DNA from: SHZI01 sp031395645
GTDB taxonomy: Bacteria; Pseudomonadota; Gammaproteobacteria; Steroidobacterales; GCA-2729495
DNA length: 64,000 bases
Assembly (NCBI GenBank): GCA_031395645.1
Contig: JANNJM010000087.1
Span: 124,001-188,000, forward strand
Reading direction: 5' to 3'
Part shown: piece after piece, positions 50,345 through 58,523 of the stretch
Numbering within the stretch: position 1 is the stretch's first letter
Layout of the letters: each line of letters opens with the position of its first letter
The notes under the pieces: generated by a model
The model's input: only the letters and a program-made list of their open reading frames with translations
What the model was told of the DNA's origin: nothing
Database searches by the model: none
Translations under genes and position numbers: made by a program

Positions 50345-51988
50345 ATGAGTTCAATGAAGCTGCGGTCCTTCCGCATGACGTCGCCGCGCGCCGTGCTGGT
50401 TTCGATGGCGCTCACCGTGCTATTCGGTTCACCGGCAGTATTCGCCGCGAACTATTGCCCGGCCGTGTGGAAGAAGGGCGTGCTGCCACTGAACTTCAAC
50501 CCCGCCTTCACCACCATTGACCAGTTCAATGCGCCGGGCGGCGGGCTGAAAGACGACCTGGTTGTGAGCAGCTTCTTTAACGTGCTCAAGGATCCCACCG
50601 GAACGATGGTCACGTCATTCTACGAACGGGATCTCGTGGCGCGCATTCGTGACGTGGGTGCGGTCAATCCCGGTACTTTCAATACCAACACCGACGTCGA
50701 GATCCTGACCGATCTCGGCGGCCCTCCCTACAAGAACAACTGGACGAACTCGGCGAGCCGGGTGCCGGACGGCGTGGTGCCCTTCGAGGCGCTCGTCATG
50801 CCGCAGGGCTTTCACCCGGCCATCCCGCCCGGCCGGCTTTCGCTGATCAACCTGGATGACCCCAACCGCCAGGAGTACATCGTTCACCAGAGCAACGCGC
50901 TCCCGGGTGGTTGCACATTTACGGCGCCGAATTTCCCCCATTTCTATCATGACGCCAAGTTCGCCGACATGGACGGTGACGGTTTCAAGGACATCGTCAC
51001 CGTGCGTTCGTCATTCAAGGTGGCGGGGCCGGGCAGCTTCTGCTTCTTTACCGGTGACCTCGTGTACTTCAAGAACCCGGGCCCGGCACTGGCTGCCAAT
51101 GTCGAATGGGTCGAGCACATCCTGTTCGGCTATCCGGTGGGCGCACTCGGACCGGACATCGCCCTGGATGAATTCGACTTTGAAGGCGACGGCATACCGG
51201 AAATCGTGGCCACGCGGTTTTTCGGCGGCCCTTACGTCCGCATCTTTGGCGCACCGGCCGGCCAGAACTGGGGCGTCGTCAACCAGGTCACCGGGCCGTT
51301 CGTTCGTCAGCAGGACATCAGTACCACCCAGGGTTCGCCCTTCGGCGTTGAAATCGTTGATCTGAATCTCGACGGCAAGATGGACGTCCTGGCCACGAAT
51401 CACCAGACCGACAACTGCTTTGCGGTCACGCAGACCGCCGTACCAGGCCGGGTCATCGCCTTCGAACAGCCGGTTGGCGGCGTCTTTTCAGGCAGCTGGA
51501 CCACCCGCATCCTCAAGGACAACATTCGTCCCAACCCAAGCTATCCTGCCCCGGCAGCGGGTCCGGGCCGCCTGGCCCCGGGTCATGCCCTGGCATTCAC
51601 CCCGGTGCGTGGCTTGCAGGGCAAGGTCAAGCCCTGGATCGTCGTGAGCGGCGACGAGGCGTCCAAGGTCTGGCTGCTGACGCCCAAGTCGCCCAGCAAG
51701 ACCAACTGGGAATACCTCTCGGCAGTGGTCTTTGATATCAACGACACCTACGGCCCGCTGACGACCCAGACCATCATGGGGCCGGCTGGTCGCTCGCCCG
51801 GTGAAGTCATTTCGACGATCGGGACCCAGAGCGTCCGTTACGACGGTCCCGGCCCGACAGCTCAGGCGCAGATCTACATCCCGGTGTTCGAAGGCAAGGA
51901 AATCCACGTGCTGTCGCTCCGGCCGGGTGCTGCCAGCGATCGGGTGGTCTGCCCACCGGACGTGCGTGAGTCGTGCCCGGTGCCGTGA
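50345..51988 (+). CDS. Secreted VCBS/FG-GAP repeat protein
   Basis: A 547-residue exported protein with a GGGGGAA ribosome-binding site and a signal peptide ending SPAVFAA. FG-GAP/VCBS-type beta-propeller blades carry calcium-loop sequences: FADMDGDGFKDIVTVRS, EFDFEGDGIPEIVATRF and DLNLDGKMDVLATNH. These fold into a seven-bladed propeller and are common in secreted binding proteins. It has a few cysteines (CPAVW, CPPDVRESCPVP) that likely form end disulfides. Function unknown; probably extracellular ligand or polymer binding. Confidence 0.78.
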   Translation: MSSMKLRSFRMTSPRAVLVSMALTVLFGSPAVFAANYCPAVWKKGVLPLNFNPAFTTIDQFNAPGGGLKDDLVVSSFFNVLKDPTGTMVTSFYERDLVARIRDVGAVNPGTFNTNTDVEILTDLGGPPYKNNWTNSASRVPDGVVPFEALVMPQGFHPAIPPGRLSLINLDDPNRQEYIVHQSNALPGGCTFTAPNFPHFYHDAKFADMDGDGFKDIVTVRSSFKVAGPGSFCFFTGDLVYFKNPGPALAANVEWVEHILFGYPVGALGPDIALDEFDFEGDGIPEIVATRFFGGPYVRIFGAPAGQNWGVVNQVTGPFVRQQDISTTQGSPFGVEIVDLNLDGKMDVLATNHQTDNCFAVTQTAVPGRVIAFEQPVGGVFSGSWTTRILKDNIRPNPSYPAPAAGPGRLAPGHALAFTPVRGLQGKVKPWIVVSGDEASKVWLLTPKSPSKTNWEYLSAVVFDINDTYGPLTTQTIMGPAGRSPGEVISTIGTQSVRYDGPGPTAQAQIYIPVFEGKEIHVLSLRPGAASDRVVCPPDVRESCPVP

Positions 51989-52028
51989 CGCCAGCAACGC
52001 AGCCGGCGAGTCTGCCGAGGGCTGGACG

Positions 52029-52883
52029 ATGATATTGCTTACGGGCAGCACCGGGAAAACCGGCAGCGAGGTTGGGCGGCAACTGCAGGCCGCCGGCGTG
52101 CCCTTTCGAGCGCTCGTCCGGAATCCGGCCAAGGCAGAGGCGCTGCGGGCGATGGGCGCGGATGTCGTGGTCGGCGACCTGGCGGATGGCGAGGTACTGA
52201 AGCGGGCTCTCGATGGGGTAGAGCGGGCATTGCTCGTCATGCCGAATGGCGAGGAACAGCTGCTGCTGGAGCAGCGTTTTACAGACCATGCCGCGCGCGC
52301 CGGTGTTGCCCATCTCGTGAAGCTGTCGTCACTGGAATCCGTGCCGGCGTCCACGAATCCGATCACCCGCATGCACGTCGCATCCGAGCAGCACATCCGG
52401 GAGTCCGGCATGGCGTGGACCATGATCCGCCCCACGTTCTTCACGCAGGCGTTCCTCGTCTCGGCCGCCGCGATACGCGAGCACGACCGCATCAGTATGC
52501 CGGCGGGACGCGGCACGATTGCGCCAACCGACCTGCGTGACGTCGGTGCCGTGATCCTGAAAGTCCTGACCGAACCCGGGCATGCCAACCAGAGCTACGA
52601 CCTGACGGGTCCTGAACTGCTCACTTTCGCGGACATCGCCGCGCGCTTTTCTGCTCTGCTTGGCCGCACGATTCAGTACGTTGACCAGCCGGTGCCGGAG
52701 TTCCGGGCCCGCCTGGCCTCGATCAGGCTCGCGCCGTGGCGCATCGATGCCGTGTGCAAGGAGCTGGAGTCGATTGCCGCGGGGGTGATCGATCACACGA
52801 CTGACACGATTGACCGGCTGCTTGGCCGGCCACCGCTCAGCCTGGACCAGTTCATCCGGGACCACCGGGCCGTGTTCGGCTGA
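52029..52883 (+). CDS. NmrA-like NAD(P)-binding protein
   Basis: A 284-residue atypical short-chain dehydrogenase fold (NmrA/quinone-oxidoreductase-2-like). The Rossmann motif is ILLTGSTGKTGSEVGRQL at the start, with the NADP arginine in ALVRNPAKA. GDLADGEVLKRALDGVE and the HLVKLSSLES block follow. The typical TMIRPTFFTQAFL strand and a C-terminal DIAARFSALLGRTIQYVD helix also match. Such proteins sense the redox state of NAD(P) or reduce quinones. The start is the ATG at 52029, after a 40-base gap. There is no signal peptide. Confidence 0.88.
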   Translation: MILLTGSTGKTGSEVGRQLQAAGVPFRALVRNPAKAEALRAMGADVVVGDLADGEVLKRALDGVERALLVMPNGEEQLLLEQRFTDHAARAGVAHLVKLSSLESVPASTNPITRMHVASEQHIRESGMAWTMIRPTFFTQAFLVSAAAIREHDRISMPAGRGTIAPTDLRDVGAVILKVLTEPGHANQSYDLTGPELLTFADIAARFSALLGRTIQYVDQPVPEFRARLASIRLAPWRIDAVCKELESIAAGVIDHTTDTIDRLLGRPPLSLDQFIRDHRAVFG

Positions 52884-52907
52884 GGCGCCCGCGCTTATAC
52901 TGGCCGC

Positions 52908-54230
52908 ATGCCAGCTAAGTTTTTCCGTTCCCACGCATTGCTCGCGGGATTGGCACTTGGACTCCTCGCGTATTCGGGCCTGGGCAACGGAGCGCCAGCC
53001 CGCCACCAGGGCGTCGCCACTTGCGCCTCGACCACCTGCCACGGGGCAGCCCGGCCACTGGCCGGGACCGCGGTCCAGCAGAATGAGTACGTCACCTGGT
53101 CCGAGTTCGATCCGCACGCGGGCGCGTTTCGCACGCTCACGGACGAGCGCTCCACGACGATTGCCCTTAGGCTTGGCCTCGGGGCCGCGGATCAGGCCCC
53201 GGCGTGCCTGGCCTGTCATTCCGAAGTTGTAGCCCCTGCGCAGCGCGGGCCAAAATTCCAGCCGGACGACGGGATCGGTTGCGAGGCCTGTCACGGCGCG
53301 GCCGAAAACTGGCTCGCCGGTCACGACGACCGCACAGCCGGGACCCGTGCCGACAGCCTGCGGAACGGCCTGCGCGCGCTGAATGAGCCTGCGGTGCGTG
53401 CCGAGGTCTGCACAGACTGCCACGTGGGCAGCAATGACCGCCTCGCGACCCACGCGATGATGGCGGCAGGCCATCCGCGCCTGAGCTTCGAACTGGACAC
53501 GTTCTCGGAACTGTGGAGGACCAGCGGCGGGCGGGAGCACTTCAGGCGGGACGCCGACTACGCGGCCCGGACGCCTTTGGTCGGCGGCGCGCAGGTCTGG
53601 CTGACGGGGCTTGTTAAGGCGAGCCTCGCCAGCGTTGATCAGGTGCAGGCGTCGGTAGGCCGCCGTGGACTCCCGGAATTCACGGCCTTCAACTGCTACT
53701 CCTGCCACCGCAACATGGGTCGCAGCAATAACGATGCACCGCGGGTCCTGTTCTCTGGTGACGCACCAGGCGCGCTCCGCTTGAATGACAGCGCACTGCG
53801 GCTGCTGGTCACGGCGGTTACGGCCCAGGAGCCACAGCGCGCGGCCAGGCTACTTCGCGGCCTGAAAGAGTTGCAGCGGGCTGCCAATGAGGACCGCATC
53901 GCCGTGACACCGGCAGCTGCGGCGCTCCGCCGGCAGCTCGAGTCGCTGGGCTCGGCCCTGGTCGTGTCCCCAGTTCGCGCAGCTGACCATCCGGCCATGC
54001 TGACGGCCATACTACGCGCCTCTGAGGCCGGCGCGTATCCCGACTACGCGAGTGCAGAACAGGCGGCCATGGGCGTGGTCGCGCTGCTTGCCGACGCCGA
54101 TGGCAACCCGCGTCGCGACGCTGACCTGGATGCGGTATTCGGTGCGCTGGACAATGACGCGGCCTTCGACGAGGCGCGGTTTGCCCGTATGCTGGGCCGC
54201 CTTGATGAAGTCGGGAAGCCCCGGAAATGA
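52908..54230 (+). CDS. Exported five-heme cytochrome c (c554-like)
   Basis: A 440-residue exported protein with signal peptide segment LLAGLALGLLAYSGLGNGA. Four CxxCH motifs are visible: CLACH, CEACH, CTDCH and CYSCH. A first site has four residues between the cysteines (CASTTCH, a CX4CH motif), which is rare but known in some multiheme cytochromes. The arrangement with a WSEFDPHAGAFRTL stretch between the first two sites resembles cytochrome c554-type proteins. The last 180 residues lack hemes and are helical. Its stop overlaps the next gene's ATG, so the exported SDR below is its likely partner. Confidence 0.86.
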   Translation: MPAKFFRSHALLAGLALGLLAYSGLGNGAPARHQGVATCASTTCHGAARPLAGTAVQQNEYVTWSEFDPHAGAFRTLTDERSTTIALRLGLGAADQAPACLACHSEVVAPAQRGPKFQPDDGIGCEACHGAAENWLAGHDDRTAGTRADSLRNGLRALNEPAVRAEVCTDCHVGSNDRLATHAMMAAGHPRLSFELDTFSELWRTSGGREHFRRDADYAARTPLVGGAQVWLTGLVKASLASVDQVQASVGRRGLPEFTAFNCYSCHRNMGRSNNDAPRVLFSGDAPGALRLNDSALRLLVTAVTAQEPQRAARLLRGLKELQRAANEDRIAVTPAAAALRRQLESLGSALVVSPVRAADHPAMLTAILRASEAGAYPDYASAEQAAMGVVALLADADGNPRRDADLDAVFGALDNDAAFDEARFARMLGRLDEVGKPRK

Positions 54231-55054
54231 GTGGCATGCAGCAGATGTTTCGCAGCCTGACGCTGGCGGCCCTGGCCGTGATTGCGCAACCAGTCCTGGC
54301 GGAGCAGGTCCCCGCAGGGCACACGCTCACGGGCGAGCTGCGCAAGCCTCTGGCCAGCGGTCCCGCCGTGGTGTTGGTGGCGGGCGCTACCGGAAGGACG
54401 GGCCGGCTGATCCTCGAGCAACTTCGCAAGGACCCCCGGTTCGCGATTCGCCCGATGGCCCGCGATGTGGCTTCGGCCCGCAGGAACGTCAGCGCCGACT
54501 ACCTCTGGGTCGAAGGCGACGTGACCCGGCCCGAAACGCTTGGCCGCGCACTCGCGGGCGTGAGCCTGGTGTTATGCGCCATCGGTGGCACCGAGCGGTC
54601 CGGGCCCAACAGTCCTGAGTTCGTGGACTTCGGTGGGGTCAGGAACCTGACGGACGCGGCCCGTGCTGCCGGGGTCCGCCAGCTGGTATTGGAATCGTCC
54701 ATGGGTGTGGGCAGCGGTGGCGGTCTCCTTGGCATGCTACTCAATCTGATCTCGGGCGATGCCCTCAACTGGAAGGCAAAGGGCGAGGCGCACCTGCGTG
54801 CGAGCGGCGTGCCCTACACCATTGTCCGGCCCGGCGGGCTTACCAACGATCCGGCCGGCCAGACCGGGTTGCTCCTTCAACAGGGCGACGAGGGGTCCGG
54901 ACGCATCGCGCGCGGGGACGTAGCCACGGTCATGATCGCGACGCTCGATAATCCGGACGCGCTGCGCAAGACCTTCGAAGCATTCAGCGACGGAAGTGCC
55001 CGGCGCGATACCTGGCGGACGCAGTTCAGCGCGCTGAAGGCCGATGCCCGCTAG
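54227..55054 (+). CDS. Exported NAD(P)-binding SDR-fold protein
   Basis: A 275-residue atypical SDR with a Sec signal peptide (LAALAVIAQPVLAEQ), which is odd for a nucleotide-binding protein. The Rossmann motif is VVLVAGATGRTGRLILEQL at about residue 45. GDVTRPETLGRALAGVSLVLCAIGG and the VRQLVLESSMGVGSGGG and YTIVRPGGLTN strands follow. It is translationally coupled to the cytochrome gene. Either it acts on a tightly bound cofactor in the periplasm or the N-terminus is a membrane anchor with the domain inside. Its stop shares the CTAG with the convergent isochorismatase gene. Confidence 0.8.
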   Translation: MSGMQQMFRSLTLAALAVIAQPVLAEQVPAGHTLTGELRKPLASGPAVVLVAGATGRTGRLILEQLRKDPRFAIRPMARDVASARRNVSADYLWVEGDVTRPETLGRALAGVSLVLCAIGGTERSGPNSPEFVDFGGVRNLTDAARAAGVRQLVLESSMGVGSGGGLLGMLLNLISGDALNWKAKGEAHLRASGVPYTIVRPGGLTNDPAGQTGLLLQQGDEGSGRIARGDVATVMIATLDNPDALRKTFEAFSDGSARRDTWRTQFSALKADAR

Positions 55055-55737
55055 CGGCCCGGCGACGCCATACCTGCCAGCCAGTCCCTGACGCCAGTCC
55101 AGGGTTCCACGTCCGCATACTTCAGCATGAGGTCACAGAGACTCGCGAAATGCGGGATCTCGTGCCGGTCGGCCACGCACTCCTCGGGGACGATGACGCG
55201 GTAGCTCCGTGACAGTGCGTCGACCGCGCTCGCCCGCACGCAGCCCGACGTGCTGCCGCCGGTCAGGATTACGGTATCCACCCGGTGCCAGTTCAGGAGG
55301 GAGGCCACCGGCGTCTCGTGGAAGACACTGGCCATGCGCTTGTTGAGCACGGCGTCCCTGCTCCGATCGACGACCAGGCGGGGGTCCAGCGCGGCGCGGT
55401 CGGAGCCCTCCCTGATGTTCTGCAGGGAGTCCTCGGTGTTGGTGCGCGTGCCCCAGACGCCCGCATCGGAGCCGTCCGGCAGGTAGGCAACGTAGGTCCA
55501 GACGACGGGCCAGTTCAAGGCACGGGTGAGCAGAGCCAGCGTGTTGATGTACTCCAGCTGGCGGGGATCGGTCTGGTAGGCCGTGCGGAAGGTGGCCGTG
55601 TCCGTGTACGCACGCTGCAGGTCGATGTTGATCAGCGCGGCTTTGCTGCCAAAGCCAAACTTTGCGCGCGTGGGGTTAGCCTTTGCCTGCGCCCAGTACT
55701 GGCGCGGCGTGAGATTTGAGCTTTCCATCTGCGGCAT
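55051..55737 (-). CDS. Isochorismatase-family hydrolase
   Basis: A 228-residue cysteine hydrolase. The catalytic triad is seen as Asp in ALINIDLQRAYTD, Lys in DAVLNKRMASVF, and Cys in ILTGGSTSGCVRASAVDAL with the cis-peptide before it. This is the N-carbamoylsarcosine amidase/isochorismatase fold, acting on amides or vinyl ethers. The substrate is unknown. It lies one base beyond gluQ on the same strand, but functional linkage is doubtful. Confidence 0.87.
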   Translation of the reverse strand: MPQMESSNLTPRQYWAQAKANPTRAKFGFGSKAALINIDLQRAYTDTATFRTAYQTDPRQLEYINTLALLTRALNWPVVWTYVAYLPDGSDAGVWGTRTNTEDSLQNIREGSDRAALDPRLVVDRSRDAVLNKRMASVFHETPVASLLNWHRVDTVILTGGSTSGCVRASAVDALSRSYRVIVPEECVADRHEIPHFASLCDLMLKYADVEPWTGVRDWLAGMASPGR

Positions 55738-55738
55738 G

Positions 55739-56608
55739 CTATCCCAGTCCCAATTGGCGGCGGATTTCTTTCGGCGTGACTCCGGTGGCCCGAAGAGCCG
55801 CCAGTGTCCGGGCAGAGTCGCGCTTGGCGAGACGACGGCCGGCGTCGTCGCGGATCAGCGGGTGATGGCGGTAGCGTGGGGACGGCACGTCCAGGAGCGC
55901 CTGGAGGAGGCGCTGCACGTGGGCTGATGAATACAGATCGTCCCCGCGGGTCACGAGCGAGACACCCTGGTCGGCGTCGTCCACCACCACGGCGAGATGG
56001 TAGCTGACGCCTGAGTCCTTCCGACCAAGCACGACATCGCCCAGCACACCGGGCTGAGTCACTATCCGACCAGACTCGCCGGAGGGACCCTGACCGGTTT
56101 CCTCGAAGCACAGCTCGAGACCGTGGAGCCTTCCGACGGCGCGGTTGATATCCAGACGCACGGCGTAGGTTTGGCCGGCTAAAACGCGAGCATGGCGCTC
56201 GTCAGCCGTCAGGTGGCGACAGTTGCCCGGGTAGAGGGGGCCGTCGGGGCCCTGAGGTGCCGCGGCAATGGTCTCGATCTCGCGCGCAATGGCGCCACGG
56301 GTACAGAAGCAGGGATAGACCAGATCCTGTGCGGTCAGTGCTTCGAGCGCCGCCCGATAGCCGGCGATGCGCTCTGACTGCCTGCGGACCGGTCCGTCCC
56401 AGTTCAGGCCGAGCCAGGCGAGGTCCTCCAGAATGCCGGTCGCAAAGCCTGCCGTGCAGCGGCCCTGATCGAGGTCTTCCATGCGGACCAGAAAGCGCCC
56501 GTCGGTTTCCCGTGCTGCTCCGTGCGCGAGCAGAGCGGCGTAAGCATGGCCGAGGTGCAGGGCACCCGTCGGACTCGGCGCAAAGCGTGTCGTTTCCCGG
56601 CTGGGCAT
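55739..56608 (-). CDS. gluQ: Glutamyl-Q tRNA(Asp) synthetase
   Basis: A 289-residue truncated glutamyl-tRNA synthetase without an anticodon domain. HIGH-type motif is in RFAPSPTGALHLGHAYAAL, followed by FLVRMEDLDQGR. Zinc cysteines are in CFCTRGAIA and YPGNCRH. The KMSKS-like loop is RRLAKRDSARTL. GluQ adds glutamate to queuosine in tRNA(Asp). The gene is typically next to dksA in enterics, but not here. The start ATG at 56608 is 24 bases from the divergent ABC transporter gene. Confidence 0.92.
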   Translation of the reverse strand: MPSRETTRFAPSPTGALHLGHAYAALLAHGAARETDGRFLVRMEDLDQGRCTAGFATGILEDLAWLGLNWDGPVRRQSERIAGYRAALEALTAQDLVYPCFCTRGAIAREIETIAAAPQGPDGPLYPGNCRHLTADERHARVLAGQTYAVRLDINRAVGRLHGLELCFEETGQGPSGESGRIVTQPGVLGDVVLGRKDSGVSYHLAVVVDDADQGVSLVTRGDDLYSSAHVQRLLQALLDVPSPRYRHHPLIRDDAGRRLAKRDSARTLAALRATGVTPKEIRRQLGLG

Positions 56609-56632
56609 GCCAGTTCATTATACTGACGGGCC

Positions 56633-58504
56633 TTGAACGCTCGCCCTCCACACGCAGCCACCCCGGGTCCGTCTACTGCCATACCGGGACTTCTGGGCCG
56701 GCTCGGCCTCAATTTCGGCGTCCTCCGCTACAGCCGCCGGGCTATCGCTCTCGTCTGGTCCACCAGTCGCCCGCTGACGCTCATGCTGACCTTCTTCACG
56801 CTGGCCACCGGACTGCTGCCGGCGGCGGCGGCCTGGGTTGGCAAACTGGTGATCGACGCCATCGTGGCGCAGATGGCACTCGTGGCCGCTGGTGCCGTGC
56901 CGTCCTATGTGCCCGTACTTAAACTGGTGCTGGCCGAGGGCGGGATCATCGGTCTGCTCGGTGCGGCACAACGCGGTATCGCTGCCTGCCAGTCCCTTCT
57001 CCGTGCGCAGCTTGGGCAGCGGGTCAACGAGATGATTCTCGAGAAGGCGTTGACGCTCGATCTGACGCAGTTCGAGGACGCGGAGTTCCACGACAAGCTC
57101 ACCCGAGCCCGGCGCGAAGCATCCAGTCGCCCGCTCAGCCTGGTCATGCGCAACTTTGCGCTGTTCCAGCAGCTCGTGGCACTGCTGAGTTTTGCCGTGC
57201 TGCTGGCGGCGTTTTCGCCGTGGGCACTGGGCCTGCTCGTGCTGGCCGGATTGCCAGCGTTCATCGCCGAGACGAAATTCTCCGGCGACGCTTTTCGCCT
57301 GTTCCGGATGCGGGCGCCGGAGTCCCGCCTGCAGAACTACCTCGAAACGGTCATCGCACGGGAGGACAACGCCAAGGAGGTGCAGCTGTTTCAGCTGGGT
57401 CCGATGCTGCTGAAACGCTACAAGGCCATCTTTCAGAAGATCTATGGGGAGGATCGGGCCCTGACCCTGCGCCGGGAAACCTGGGGCCTGTCGCTGACGC
57501 TATTTGGCACCACAGCCCTCTATGCCGCCTACGGCTGGATTGCCGTGAGCGCCGTGCAGGGGACCATCAGCCTGGGTGAGATGACCATGTACCTGCTGCT
57601 CTTCAGGCAGGGGCAGAGCGCAGTGGCTGCGAGCTTGAGCTCGATTGGCGGCATGTACGAAGACAACCTCTACCTCAGCAATCTCTACGAGTACCTGGAA
57701 CAGGCCCCGGCGGATCGCTGGGGAACGGCTCCCCGCGGGCCCGACCCGGCAGATGGCGTGCGCTTCGAAGCCGTGTCCTTTGCCTATCCGGGCGCCCGGG
57801 AGCCGGCACTGGAGCAGATCAACCTGCACATCCGGCCGGGCGAGAGCCTGGCCCTGGTGGGTGAGAATGGTGCTGGTAAATCAACATTAATCAAGATCTT
57901 ATGTGGTCTATATCAACCAACATCTGGGCGAGTCTTGTTGCACGGACAAGACCTCCGGGACTGGGATCGCGACGCTCTAAGGCGGCAGATCGCGGTGATC
58001 TTTCAGGACTTCAATCGCTACCAGTTCACGGTGGGCGAGAACATCGGCGCCGGGGACATCGAGGCGTTTAGCGACGCAGGGCGCTGGGAGGAGTCGGCCC
58101 GGAAGGGCATGGCCCTGCCATTCATCCGCACGCTGCCGCGTGGCTTCGAGACCCAGCTGGGCAGCTGGTTCAAGGGGGGCAAGGAGCTCTCGACCGGTCA
58201 GTGGCAGAAGGTCGCCCTGTCGCGCGCGTTCATGCGCGCTTCCGCTGACGTGCTCGTGCTGGACGAACCCACCGCCTCGATGGATGCGGCGGCGGAGGCC
58301 GAGCTGTTTGCCTACTTCCGGGAGCACACGGTGGGCCGGATCTCGATCCTGATTTCGCACCGGTTCTCCACGGTGCGCCAGGCCGACCGCATTGCCGTGC
58401 TGGAGCACGGCCGCATCGTGGAGTACGGCACACACGCCGAGTTGCTGGAAAGAAACGGGGACTATGCCCGGCTGTTTAATCTGCAGGCTCTTGGTTATCG
58501 ATAG
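56633..58504 (+). CDS. ABC exporter with fused membrane and ATPase domains
   Basis: A 623-residue half-transporter with six predicted helices in residues about 45-330. The nucleotide-binding domain has Walker A GENGAGKSTLIK, a Q-loop at FQDFNRY, a signature-like GGKELSTGQWQKVAL (STGQ, slightly altered from LSGGQ), Walker B DVLVLDEPTASMD and the switch in ISHRFSTV. It begins with a TTG, the first plausible start; TATACT at 56619-56624 just before it suggests a very short leader. A likely exporter of a lipid or peptide. The C-terminus lies in the 14-base direct repeat at 58493-58523. Confidence 0.88.
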   Translation: MNARPPHAATPGPSTAIPGLLGRLGLNFGVLRYSRRAIALVWSTSRPLTLMLTFFTLATGLLPAAAAWVGKLVIDAIVAQMALVAAGAVPSYVPVLKLVLAEGGIIGLLGAAQRGIAACQSLLRAQLGQRVNEMILEKALTLDLTQFEDAEFHDKLTRARREASSRPLSLVMRNFALFQQLVALLSFAVLLAAFSPWALGLLVLAGLPAFIAETKFSGDAFRLFRMRAPESRLQNYLETVIAREDNAKEVQLFQLGPMLLKRYKAIFQKIYGEDRALTLRRETWGLSLTLFGTTALYAAYGWIAVSAVQGTISLGEMTMYLLLFRQGQSAVAASLSSIGGMYEDNLYLSNLYEYLEQAPADRWGTAPRGPDPADGVRFEAVSFAYPGAREPALEQINLHIRPGESLALVGENGAGKSTLIKILCGLYQPTSGRVLLHGQDLRDWDRDALRRQIAVIFQDFNRYQFTVGENIGAGDIEAFSDAGRWEESARKGMALPFIRTLPRGFETQLGSWFKGGKELSTGQWQKVALSRAFMRASADVLVLDEPTASMDAAAEAELFAYFREHTVGRISILISHRFSTVRQADRIAVLEHGRIVEYGTHAELLERNGDYARLFNLQALGYR

Positions 58505-58523
58505 AAATGGGTTATCGATAGAA
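58493..58523. repeat. Direct repeat GGTTATCGATAGAA x2 at a convergent junction
   Basis: Two identical 14-base copies with 3 bases between them. The first contains Gly-Tyr-Arg-stop of the ABC exporter on the plus strand. The second contains Phe-Tyr-Arg-stop of the protease on the minus strand. Each carries the palindrome TATCGATA. It looks like a duplication that set both termini. Confidence 0.7.

Noticed and set aside
58496..58520. TTATCGATA as DnaA boxes
   Set aside because: Two or more mismatches to TTATCCACA at each copy, at a convergent gene junction with no AT-rich region or replication genes nearby.
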